The notes beneath the pieces were generated by a model that saw only the letters and a program-made list of their open reading frames with translations, was not told where the DNA came from and did not search any database. Source: Thermaurantiacus tibetensis (GTDB lineage: Bacteria; Pseudomonadota; Alphaproteobacteria; Sphingomonadales; Sphingomonadaceae). From it: a stretch of 64,000 nucleotides of DNA. Shown here piece by piece: positions 16,237 to 24,183 of this stretch. Every line of letters starts with the position of its first letter. Positions within the stretch are counted from its first letter, which is position 1. The DNA is taken from assembly GCF_015354055.1 (NCBI RefSeq), contig NZ_JACHTM010000004.1, positions 283,902-347,901 on the forward strand, written 5' to 3'. A program made the translations under genes and the position numbers.

Positions 16237-17652
16237 GTGCCTCCGGTGACGGCGCTCGCGGCCGAGCCCTTCCTGCCGCTCCTCGCCCTCCTCGCCGTTC
16301 TCGTGCGCGAGTCGCTCTGGCTCACCGGCCTTCTCGTCGCCGCGAACGCCCTCGACGATCTCGCCATCGATGCCCTTGCGCCCTTCGCCCACCTCGCCGC
16401 CCGGCTGGCGCCAAGGCCGCCGCCCCCGGCCTCCCCGGGCCGCTTCGCCATCCTCGTCCCCGCCTGGGACGAGGCGGCGGTCATCGGGCCGATGCTCCGC
16501 GCCACCCTCGCCCGGCTCGACCACCCGGACTACCGGATCTTCGTCGGCGTCTACCCGAACGACCCGGCCACGGCGGAGGCGGTCGCCGCGGTGGCCCGGG
16601 AGGACGCGCGCGTCACCGCCGTCGTCACCAGCCGCCCGGGCCCCACCACCAAGGCCGACTGCCTCAACCACCTCTGGCGCGCGGCCGACGACGAGTCGCG
16701 AACGAGCGGCCGGCCGTTCCGCGCCGTCGTCCTCCACGACGCCGAAGACATGGTCGATCCGCAGGAGCTCGCCGTCCTCGACCGCGCGCTGGCCCGCGCC
16801 GACATGGTCCAGCTTCCCGTCGTCCCCCTCGTCGACCCGGGGGAGTTCCTCGTCAGCGGCCACTATCTCGACGAGTTCGCAAGCGCCCACGCCCGCGATC
16901 TCGTGGTCCGCACCTTGCTGCGCGCCCCCGTGCCGAGCGCCGGGGTCGGCACCGCCATCGCCATGCACGCCCTGCGCCGGCTCGAGGGGCCCGCCCGCGC
17001 CCCCTTCGACGCAGCCAGCCTCACCGAGGACTATGAGCTCGGCCACCGCCTGCACCGCCTCGGCTTCCGCGCCGTCCTCGTGCGCGAGCGGGCCGCGGGC
17101 CGCCTCGTCGCAGTGCGCAGCTACTTCCCCGCAACACTTCCCGCCGCCGTCCGCCAGAAGGACCGCTGGCTCAGGGGCATCGCGCTTGCCGGCTGGGACC
17201 GGCTCGGCTGGAGCGGCGGGCCGGCCGCGCGCTGGATGCTGCTGCGCGACCGCAAGACCATCGCGACCGCCGTGCTCGCGCTCGCCACCTATGCCGCGCT
17301 CGGCGCCGCCCTCCTCTGGCAGGGGCTTGCCCTCCTCCTCGGCCTGCCCGCAGGCGCCATCCCCGGCGTCACTGACGACCCGGCGCTCGCGCCCCTGCTC
17401 GCCGTCCTTGCCCTGGTGCTCGCCTGGCGCCTTCTCCTCCGTGCGCTCTTCGCCTGGCGGGTCGCGGGCCCCGTGCAGGCCATGCTCGCCATCCCCCGCG
17501 CACCGGTCGGCAACCTCGTCAACGCGCTTGCTGCGCTGCGCGCCTTCCGCCTCTATGCCGAGGAAGTGCGGTCCGGCCGCGGCCGCCCCTGGGAGAAGAC
17601 CGCCCACCGCTTCCCCGAAGCAGCGGCTGCACTGGGCGAGGCCCGTGGCTGA
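16237..17652 (+). CDS. NfrB-like inner-membrane family 2 glycosyltransferase
   Basis: A processive-type glycosyltransferase that probably polymerises an exopolysaccharide at the inner membrane. The 471-residue protein has an N-terminal hydrophobic pair (residues 10-45), then a GT-A domain with LVPAWDEAAVIGP, LHDAEDMVDP (the metal-binding acids), SLTEDYELGHRL (TED) and RQKDRWLRG (QxxRW). Two or three membrane spans follow (about 330-415). This matches the catalytic half of E. coli NfrB, the phage N4 receptor system. The C-terminal GspE/MshEN domain that senses c-di-GMP in NfrB is absent, because the protein stops soon after the last span. The next gene overlaps its end by 8 bases and encodes an NfrA-like partner. 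Confidence 0.85.
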   Translation: MPPVTALAAEPFLPLLALLAVLVRESLWLTGLLVAANALDDLAIDALAPFAHLAARLAPRPPPPASPGRFAILVPAWDEAAVIGPMLRATLARLDHPDYRIFVGVYPNDPATAEAVAAVAREDARVTAVVTSRPGPTTKADCLNHLWRAADDESRTSGRPFRAVVLHDAEDMVDPQELAVLDRALARADMVQLPVVPLVDPGEFLVSGHYLDEFASAHARDLVVRTLLRAPVPSAGVGTAIAMHALRRLEGPARAPFDAASLTEDYELGHRLHRLGFRAVLVRERAAGRLVAVRSYFPATLPAAVRQKDRWLRGIALAGWDRLGWSGGPAARWMLLRDRKTIATAVLALATYAALGAALLWQGLALLLGLPAGAIPGVTDDPALAPLLAVLALVLAWRLLLRALFAWRVAGPVQAMLAIPRAPVGNLVNALAALRAFRLYAEEVRSGRGRPWEKTAHRFPEAAAALGEARG

Positions 17653-18979
17653 AGAGGCCCCCCGCGCCGGCGCCGCGCTCCGCCTCTACCAGGTGGTCGG
17701 CATCCTCGCGCTCGGCTGGGCGGCCGGCCGCCTCCCCGAGTGGCTTGCGGCCCGTACCAGCGAGGAAGCGCGGCTCCGGGCGCTCGTCGGGGGCAGCCCG
17801 GCGGCGCCGGCCGCCCCTGCCTCCGGCGCCTCCGCCGACGAGGTGGCCGCCATCGCCGCCGAGGTCGCGGCCCGGGTCGCAAGCGAGACGGTCGCGCGCC
17901 TGGTTGCCGCCGGCTGGGGCCCGGCCGGCCCCGCTCCGGTCCCGGCCGGCCCCGCCCCCGGCCCCGCCGCCCGCCCGGCCGAGGCGGTGGTGCGCATCGT
18001 CCACGAGGTGCCGCGCCAGGCTGCCGCGCCCGGCTGGAGCCTTCCTCCCATGGCCGCACCCGCAGCCCCCGCATCGGCTGGCCCCGCGGCTGCCGACGCC
18101 GCTCCGGCGCTGCTCGCCGAAGCCGCGCCCGCCGCCCCGGCGCGCCCGGCCGCCGCGCGCGACGAGGCCTTCCGGCTCGCCAGCGAAGGCTATGCCGCGC
18201 TCCGGGCGGGGGACCGCCGCGCCGCCGCCGACGGCCTTGCCCGGGCGCTCGCGCTCGACCCGGCCGCCCCCCAGGCCTCGGCCTGGGCGGCCGACCTGCG
18301 CACGCTGCGCCGGCGGCTGTCATTCGGAGTCTACGCGCTCGCCCGCGAGGGCGCCCAGGGCGATGCGGTCGCCGCCACTCCGGTCCTCGGCAGCACGCAG
18401 ACGGGCGCGCTCGCGGGCTGGACGCTCGACCCGCTCGCCCGCCGCCGCGTGACCGCCTTCGCCCGCGTCGCCACCGGCTCGGATGCGCGCGGCCGGCTCG
18501 ACCCCGAGACCGCCGAGGCCGCCGTCGGCGTCCGCGTCGACCCCTTGCCCCGCGTTCCCGTCCACGTCGCCGTCGAGCGGCGCATCGCGCTTGGCGCCTT
18601 CGGCCGCAACGCCTGGTCGGCGCGGCTTGCCGGCGGCACCGCCCGCCAGGTCTCGGCGCTGGGCCGGCCGGTCGAGCTCAGCGTCTACGGCGAGGGCGGG
18701 GTGGTCGGCTTCGGCCCGGCCGACCTCTACGGCGGCGGCGAGGCAACGGCGCTCGCCCCGCTCGTCTCGCTCGACCGCATCCGCCTGTCCGCCGGGGTGG
18801 GCGGCTGGGCGAGCGGCCAGGAAGGGTTCATCACCTCCCACCGGGTGGACGTCGGGCCGATGCTGAAGCTCGGCTTCGCCAACACCCCGGTCTCGGCCCG
18901 GCTCGACTATCGGGTGAAGGTGGCGGGCAACGCCGCCCCGGGCTCGGGCCTCGCGCTCACCATCGCCGGGGACTTCTAG
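17645..18979 (+). CDS. NfrA-like outer-membrane/TPR protein with N-terminal anchor
   Basis: A 444-residue protein with a GTG start inside the end of the glycosyltransferase gene (8-base overlap). Residues about 12-35 (LYQVVGILALGWAAGRLPEW) are a hydrophobic anchor or uncleaved signal. An Ala/Pro-rich linker follows to about 170, then one TPR-like unit (ASEGYAALRAGDRRAAADGL) and a C-terminal domain with alternating beta strands (SFGVYALAREG, ..., LDYRVKVAGN) ending in aromatic Phe. The C-terminus resembles the beta domain of NfrA, the outer-membrane partner of NfrB, but with far fewer TPRs. I infer polymer export. It ends overlapping the convergent MerR gene by 4 bases. Confidence 0.65.
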   Translation: MAEEAPRAGAALRLYQVVGILALGWAAGRLPEWLAARTSEEARLRALVGGSPAAPAAPASGASADEVAAIAAEVAARVASETVARLVAAGWGPAGPAPVPAGPAPGPAARPAEAVVRIVHEVPRQAAAPGWSLPPMAAPAAPASAGPAAADAAPALLAEAAPAAPARPAAARDEAFRLASEGYAALRAGDRRAAADGLARALALDPAAPQASAWAADLRTLRRRLSFGVYALAREGAQGDAVAATPVLGSTQTGALAGWTLDPLARRRVTAFARVATGSDARGRLDPETAEAAVGVRVDPLPRVPVHVAVERRIALGAFGRNAWSARLAGGTARQVSALGRPVELSVYGEGGVVGFGPADLYGGGEATALAPLVSLDRIRLSAGVGGWASGQEGFITSHRVDVGPMLKLGFANTPVSARLDYRVKVAGNAAPGSGLALTIAGDF

Positions 18980-19731
18980 CCCGCGCCGCGCCCCGCCGCG
19001 TCCGGCGTCACCCCTTCGCCCGCTTCCCCCAGGCCCGCATCTCCCGCCCGCCGGTTCCGCCGCGCCGCAAGTCCCTTCAGCACCTCGCGGGTGAACAGCT
19101 CGCCGATGAGGGCGATGAGAAGCCCAAGGCCGCGCTCGGCCATGTCGGCGGCCTTCTCCTCGTCCACCCGGGGGCCGGTCAGCCGGAAGAAGTCGCGCAC
19201 CTGCGCCTCGGCCAGCCAGCGCATGGCGGCGAGGTAGCGCTTCAGACCGTCCTGGGCGTAGCCGGCCTCGCGGTTGAACCCGAGGCGCGAGAGGTCGGCG
19301 ATGAGCCTCAGGATCCGCGCATCGCGCGGCGAGACGGTGCCGTCGTCCGCCACCTCGACGATTCCGCCGGCCGCAAGCTCGGCCAGCTCCTCGGCGCCGC
19401 CCGGCATGTCGGCGAGGATGGCGCGCGCGTCCTCGCGCGCGCCGGCCAGCTCGAGCCGCGCGCGCAGCAGCGCGTCCACGTGGGGCAGGATGTCGGGGCT
19501 GTCCCAGCCGGCCTCGGGCGGCGCGTCGAGCAGCACGCGGATGACGCCGAGCGGCAGGAACCGGTCCTCGCGCAGCCGGCGGATGGCGAGCAGCCGAGTC
19601 AGATGCTCCTCGCCGTAGAGCGCGGCGTTGCGCGCGGTCCTCACCGGCTCGGGCAGCAGCCCCTCGCGGATGTAGAAGCGGATGGTCTCCCGCCCGATCC
19701 CGGAGGCGCGCTCGAGGTCACGCATGCGCAT
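18976..19731 (-). CDS. MerR-family transcriptional regulator
   Basis: A 251-residue regulator with the MerR winged helix-turn-helix at the N-terminus: MRMRDLERASGIGRETIRFYI, then LLPEPVRTARNAALYGEEHL. The long, Ala/Leu-rich C-terminal part has no cysteine ligands for metal sensing, so it probably senses an organic effector or a partner protein. It lies 33 bases downstream of glpK on the same strand, and the two may share a transcript. The target is unknown. Confidence 0.85.
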   Translation of the reverse strand: MRMRDLERASGIGRETIRFYIREGLLPEPVRTARNAALYGEEHLTRLLAIRRLREDRFLPLGVIRVLLDAPPEAGWDSPDILPHVDALLRARLELAGAREDARAILADMPGGAEELAELAAGGIVEVADDGTVSPRDARILRLIADLSRLGFNREAGYAQDGLKRYLAAMRWLAEAQVRDFFRLTGPRVDEEKAADMAERGLGLLIALIGELFTREVLKGLAARRNRRAGDAGLGEAGEGVTPDAAGRGAG

Positions 19732-19764
19732 GGGGGCCAGCCTAGCAGCCGCCGCAGGCCCCGG

Positions 19765-21324
19765 CTACGCGCCCGGCCGCGGCCCGCCCGCCACGTCCCC
19801 GCCCGCCACGTCCCCGCCCGCCACGTCCCCGCCCGCCACGTCCCCGCCGGCGCGGATCCCGGCCAGCACCTGCGCAACCGCCCGCCGCCAGCCCGCCCGC
19901 CGCGCCGCGCGCGCCGCCCTATCCGCCGCCGGCCGGAACCGGCGGTCGGTCCTCACCATCCGCGCCGCCGCGGTCGCAAGGTCGGGCACGAGCCCCGCGC
20001 CCACCGCCGCCAGCATCGCCGCGCCCAGCGCGGTCGTCTCCACCGTCTCGGGGCGCACCACCTCGAGGCCGGTCGCATCGGCAAGATCCTGGCAGAGCCA
20101 GTCGTTCGCCACCATGCCCCCGTCCACCTTGAGGACCGAGGGCGACACGCCGTCGCGGGCGAACGCCTCGACGAGGTCGGCCGTCTGGTTCCCCATCGCC
20201 TCGAGGACGGCGCGGGCAAGGTGCGCCCGGCTGGTCGCCCCCGAGAGGCCAGTCAGAAGGCCGGTCGCCCGCGGCTCCCACCAGGGCGCCCCGAGGCCCG
20301 CGAAGGCAGGCACCAGGACCACGCCGCCCGAATCGGGCACGCTTGCCGCCAGCGCCTCGGTCTCGGCCGCGGTGCCGATGAGCCCCAGCCGGTCGCGCAG
20401 CCACTTGACCGCATCCCCGCCCACGAAGACGGAGCCCTCCAGCGCGAAGGCCGGCCCGCGCTCCGCGGCCGCCCGCGTCGCAAGCAGCCGGCTCGCGCTC
20501 CGCGGCACCGCGCCGCCGCTCGCCACCAGCAGGAAGATGCCGGTGCCGTAGGTGCTCTTGGCCTCGCCCGGCGCAAGGCAACCCTGGCCGACGGCCGCGG
20601 CCTGCTGGTCGCCTGCCACCCCGGTCACCGGGATCGCCTGCCCGCCGAGCCTGACCGTTGCGACCCGCCCGACCGAGGGGCGGATGGCGGGCAGCGCCGC
20701 GGCGGGCACGCTGAAGAGGTCGCAGAGCGCCGGGTCCCAGGCGCCAGCGGCGAGATCCATGAGGAGGGTGCGCGAGGCGTTGGTCGGGTCGGTCGCGTGC
20801 ACCCGCTCCGCCGAGAGCGCGAAGAGAAGCCAGGAGTCGACGGTGCCGAGCGCGAGCCGGCCGGCCGCCGCCGCGGCCGCCACCTCCGGCACCTCGGCCA
20901 GCATCCATGCCCACTTGGTGGCCGAGAAATAGGGGTCGAGGAGGAGGCCGGTCCGTTCCTGCACCAGGGCCTCATGGCCGGCGGCGCGGAGCGCCTCGCA
21001 GCGGTCGGCCGTCCGCCGGTCCTGCCAGACGAGGGCGGGCGCAAGCGGCACACCCGTCTCCCGGTCCCAGGCAACCGCCGTCTCGCGCTGGTTGGCAAGC
21101 CCCACGGCGGCGATCGCCTCGGCGCCCACCTCGGCCACGACCGCCTCGGCGGCCTCGCGGGTCAGGTCGCGGATGGCGGCGGCATCGTGCTCCACCCAGC
21201 CGGGGGCGGGAAAGACCTGCGGCAGCGGGCGCGCGACCGATGCCACCACCCGGCCCGCGCGGTCGAAGGCCAGCGCGCGGGTCGAGGTGGTGCCGGAATC
21301 GATCGCGAGCAGCAGCTTCGCCAT
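19765..21324 (-). CDS. glpK: Glycerol kinase
   Basis: Phosphorylates glycerol to glycerol-3-phosphate. In 519 residues it shows the FGGY-kinase ATPase start LLLAIDSGTTSTRALAFD, NQRETAVAWDRETG, QDRRTADRCEAL, STYGTGIFLLV and the C-terminal LKVDGGMVANDWLCQ. The ATG giving MAKLLLAID was chosen; the longer frame adds unrelated residues over the promoter. No glpF or glpD is next to it. The last about 20 residues are a repeated GGDVA pentapeptide encoded by a perfect 15-base tandem repeat and lie beyond the normal end of the family. Confidence 0.96.
   Translation of the reverse strand: MAKLLLAIDSGTTSTRALAFDRAGRVVASVARPLPQVFPAPGWVEHDAAAIRDLTREAAEAVVAEVGAEAIAAVGLANQRETAVAWDRETGVPLAPALVWQDRRTADRCEALRAAGHEALVQERTGLLLDPYFSATKWAWMLAEVPEVAAAAAAGRLALGTVDSWLLFALSAERVHATDPTNASRTLLMDLAAGAWDPALCDLFSVPAAALPAIRPSVGRVATVRLGGQAIPVTGVAGDQQAAAVGQGCLAPGEAKSTYGTGIFLLVASGGAVPRSASRLLATRAAAERGPAFALEGSVFVGGDAVKWLRDRLGLIGTAAETEALAASVPDSGGVVLVPAFAGLGAPWWEPRATGLLTGLSGATSRAHLARAVLEAMGNQTADLVEAFARDGVSPSVLKVDGGMVANDWLCQDLADATGLEVVRPETVETTALGAAMLAAVGAGLVPDLATAAARMVRTDRRFRPAADRAARAARRAGWRRAVAQVLAGIRAGGDVAGGDVAGGDVAGGDVAGGPRPGA
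19786..19845 (-). repeat. Perfect 15-base tandem repeat (4 copies) in the glpK 3' end
   Basis: Four identical copies of GCCCGCCACGTCCCC run at 19786-19800, 19801-19815, 19816-19830 and 19831-19845. Read on the minus strand in the glpK frame they encode GGDVA four times at the C-terminus. Unit length is a multiple of three, so copy-number change would not shift the frame. Confidence 0.95.
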
Positions 21325-21425
21325 CACCGCGCTCCGCGGCGGCGGGCCGCAGCCGCTGGCCGCGCCGCATTGCAACGGCGGCCCCCCCGCCCTACAATCC
21401 GGCGTCCCGCTAGGACAGGAAGCCG

Positions 21426-23135
21426 ATGGCCGCGCCGGCAACAGTCAGCATTCGTGACGTCATCGCCTGGGCGCGCCCCATCCTCGGGGCAGACCGGGGG
21501 TTCGTCGCGCTTGCCCTCGTCTACGGCCTGGCGCTGAGCCTGCTGCTGCTCGCCACCCCCATCTCGGTGCAGATGCTCATCAACCAAGTGGCAACCGGGC
21601 TCGAGACTCCGCTGGTCGTGCTCAGCCTCGCGCTCCTCGGCCTTCTGCTGATCTGGGCTCTTCTGGCATCGCTGCAGACCTGGATCATGGAGATCTTCAA
21701 GCGGCGCTTCGCCGCCCGCCTCGTCGCCGAGGCCACGATCCGCGCGGTCCATGCCGAGAACCCCTTCTTCCTCGACTCTCGCCGGGCCGACGTCTTCAAC
21801 CGCTACTTCGAGATGATGACAGTGCACAAGTCGGTGCCGAGCCTTGTGGTCGGGGCCTTCACCGTCATCCTCCAGGCCGCCGTCGGGATCGTCGTCACGT
21901 CCTTCTACCACCCGTTCTTTCTCGTCTTCAACATCCTGTTCGTGCTCGCGCTCATCGCCATCTGGTCGGTCTTCCTGAGAGGCGCCATGCGCACGTCGAT
22001 CGAGGTCTGCCACCAGAAGTACCGCATCGCCCACTGGCTCGAGAGCGTCGGCGCGTCCGACGGCTTCTACAAGTCCGCGGCCCACATGGACTTCGCCTAC
22101 CAGCGCTCGGAGGCGCTCACCGCCGACTACATCGCCGCCCGTGTCCGCCACTTCCGCTGGAGCTTCCCGCAGACCATCGCGCTCTTCGTCCTCTACGCCG
22201 TCGCCTCGGCCGCGCTGCTTGCGCTCGGCGGCTGGCTCGTCATCCAGGAGCAGCTCTCGATCGGCCAGCTGGTCGCCGCCGAGCTCATCCTCGCGGGCGT
22301 TTTCTACGGCGCCGCCCAGCTCGGCCCCTACCTCGAGGACTTCTACGACCTCGTCGCCGGCCTCGAGGAGCTGAACCAGCTCTACGGCATCCGCCGCGAG
22401 CCAACCGAAGGGCGCAATGTCCTGCCGCCGGCGGACGCCACGCTCCGGCTTGTCGGCGTCCGCTTCGCCCACAGCTCCGGGCCGGTCGTCTTCGACTTCA
22501 CCGTCCCCGAGGGTGCGAAGCTCGTCGCCTCGGGCGACCCGGGCATGGAGCGGCTCCTCTCCCACCTGCTCAAGCGCCATGTCCGCCCCGAAAGCGGCCT
22601 CGTCACGCTCGGCGGAGTCGACATCGCGAGCCTCGACCGCGTGCGCCTGCGCACCGAGATCATCGTCCTCGACCGGCCGAACATGGTCGAGACCAGCATC
22701 GAGTCCTATCTTTCGCTCTCCAACGTCAGCGGCGACCCGGCCGACATCACCGCCGCGCTCCGCCTCGTCGGCCTCGAGGACCGCATCGCCATGCTGCCCG
22801 ACGGCATGCAGACCATGCTCTCGCCGACCGGCTGGCCGCTCAGCCTGCCCAAGACCATGCAGCTGAAGCTCGCCGCCGCCATCCTCTCGAAGCCGAAGAT
22901 CCTCGTGCTCTCGCCGGTCCTCGACATGGTCCCGGTCCACCGTCTCGAGGACGTGTTCCGCCACTTCGCCGCCACCCGCACCACCCTCATCTACTTCACC
23001 AACCGCCCGGACGACGTCGCGCTCGACGGCTTCCTCTGGATCGGCCGCGAGCAGCAGACCCTCATGAAGGACCGCAGCGCCTTCGACCGGCTGCGCACCA
23101 GCGTGGGCAAGGGGCGCCGCCTTGTCGTTGCGTGA
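21426..23135 (+). CDS. ABC exporter-like membrane protein with a degenerate nucleotide-binding domain
   Basis: A 569-residue protein built like a type I secretion ABC transporter: a membrane domain (residues about 25-290) followed by an ABC fold (about 335-560). The catalytic motifs of the ABC domain are gone. At the Walker A position it reads SGDPGMERLL (about 369-378) instead of GxxGxGKS/T. The signature region reads PLSLPKTMQLKLAAAIL, and the Walker B region LVLSPVLDMV has no DE pair. The switch histidine is replaced by FTNRPDD. The surrounding fold is well kept, so this is a dead ATPase and not random decay. It is followed, with overlap, by HlyD-like and TolC-like genes. An AGGAAG ribosome site precedes the ATG. 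Confidence 0.88.
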   Translation: MAAPATVSIRDVIAWARPILGADRGFVALALVYGLALSLLLLATPISVQMLINQVATGLETPLVVLSLALLGLLLIWALLASLQTWIMEIFKRRFAARLVAEATIRAVHAENPFFLDSRRADVFNRYFEMMTVHKSVPSLVVGAFTVILQAAVGIVVTSFYHPFFLVFNILFVLALIAIWSVFLRGAMRTSIEVCHQKYRIAHWLESVGASDGFYKSAAHMDFAYQRSEALTADYIAARVRHFRWSFPQTIALFVLYAVASAALLALGGWLVIQEQLSIGQLVAAELILAGVFYGAAQLGPYLEDFYDLVAGLEELNQLYGIRREPTEGRNVLPPADATLRLVGVRFAHSSGPVVFDFTVPEGAKLVASGDPGMERLLSHLLKRHVRPESGLVTLGGVDIASLDRVRLRTEIIVLDRPNMVETSIESYLSLSNVSGDPADITAALRLVGLEDRIAMLPDGMQTMLSPTGWPLSLPKTMQLKLAAAILSKPKILVLSPVLDMVPVHRLEDVFRHFAATRTTLIYFTNRPDDVALDGFLWIGREQQTLMKDRSAFDRLRTSVGKGRRLVVA

Positions 23136-24183
23136 GGAAGACCTCGCCCGCTTCCCGACGCTCGCCGCGATCCGCACCCCCCGGATCGCCCGCGCAATCG
23201 CGGCGATGCTCGTCTTCGGCATCCTCGTGGTTGCCGCCTTCCTCGCCTTCGTGCCCTGGGTGCAGACTGCCTATGGGGAAGGCCGCATCACCACCCTCGA
23301 CCCGGCCGACCGGGTGCAGAACATCACCGCCCTGGTCCCCGGCCGAGTCGAGGAGTGGTATGTGCGCGAGGGCGAGCTTGTGGAGGCCGGGGATCCCATC
23401 GTCCGCATCGTCGACACCGACCCCGCCATCATCGACCGGCTCGAGGCCGAGCGCTCCGAGGCGGAGGCCGAGATCCGCGCCGCCGAGCAGGCGGTCCGCA
23501 TCGCCCGGCTCGACGTCGAGCGCCAGCGCACCCTCGTCGCCGAGGGGCTCGCCGCCCCGCGCGACCTCGAGGCCGCGCAGCTTCGCGTCGCCGACCTCGA
23601 GGCCCGGGTCGCCCAGAGCCGCGCCAAGCTCCAGGGCATCGATGTGCGCATCAACCGCCTCTCGCTCCAGGTCGTCTCCGCCCCGCGCGACGGCCGCGTC
23701 CTCCAGATCCGCGCGCTCGACCAGGCCACCCTCGTCAAGGAAGGCGACGTGCTCGCCACCTTCGCGCCCCGCCAGGCCCAGCCCGTCGTCGAGCTCTTCG
23801 TCCAGGGGGTGGATGTCCCCCTCGTCGAGGCTGGGCGGCGCGTCCGCCTCCAGTTCGAGGGCTGGCCGGCCGTCCAGTTCTCCGGATGGCCCTCGATCGC
23901 CCGCGGCGTGTTCGACGGGGTGGTCTACGCAACCGACGACGCCGCCTCGCCCAACGGGCTCTACCGGGTTCTCGTGCTGCCGGCCGCGGACCGGCCGCCC
24001 TGGCCGAAGGAGCCCGCAATCCGCCTCGGCGCCCAGGTGAGGGGCTGGATCCTCATGGACACGGTCACGGTCGGCTTCGAGCTCTGGCGGCAGCTCAACC
24101 GCTTCCCGCTGCAGGTCACCCGCTCGGTGAGCGAAGGCGGGCTCATCCCCGACGGAACCACCACGGCAGCCGATGGCGCCTGA
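23122..24183 (+). CDS. HlyD-family periplasmic adaptor
   Basis: A 353-residue membrane-fusion protein that links the inner-membrane transporter to the TolC-type channel. It has one N-terminal membrane span (about residues 27-48), then the lipoyl-like half ALVPGRVEEWYVREGELVEAG. A helical hairpin follows (about 110-180, rich in Glu/Arg/Ala), then the second lipoyl half (VVSAPRDGRVLQI) and a beta-barrel domain. The start is a TTG inside the last codons of the ABC gene (14-base overlap), which implies translational coupling. It overlaps the TolC gene by 11 bases. Confidence 0.9.
   Translation: MSLREEDLARFPTLAAIRTPRIARAIAAMLVFGILVVAAFLAFVPWVQTAYGEGRITTLDPADRVQNITALVPGRVEEWYVREGELVEAGDPIVRIVDTDPAIIDRLEAERSEAEAEIRAAEQAVRIARLDVERQRTLVAEGLAAPRDLEAAQLRVADLEARVAQSRAKLQGIDVRINRLSLQVVSAPRDGRVLQIRALDQATLVKEGDVLATFAPRQAQPVVELFVQGVDVPLVEAGRRVRLQFEGWPAVQFSGWPSIARGVFDGVVYATDDAASPNGLYRVLVLPAADRPPWPKEPAIRLGAQVRGWILMDTVTVGFELWRQLNRFPLQVTRSVSEGGLIPDGTTTAADGA

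Noticed and set aside
19786..19845. CRISPR-like array
   Set aside because: The 15-base units are directly adjacent without spacers and are in frame within glpK.
21324..23222. 632-codon frame antisense to the ABC exporter gene
   Set aside because: Glu/Gly/Val/Asp-rich shadow with no domain, opposite a gene with clear membrane and ABC-fold patterns.
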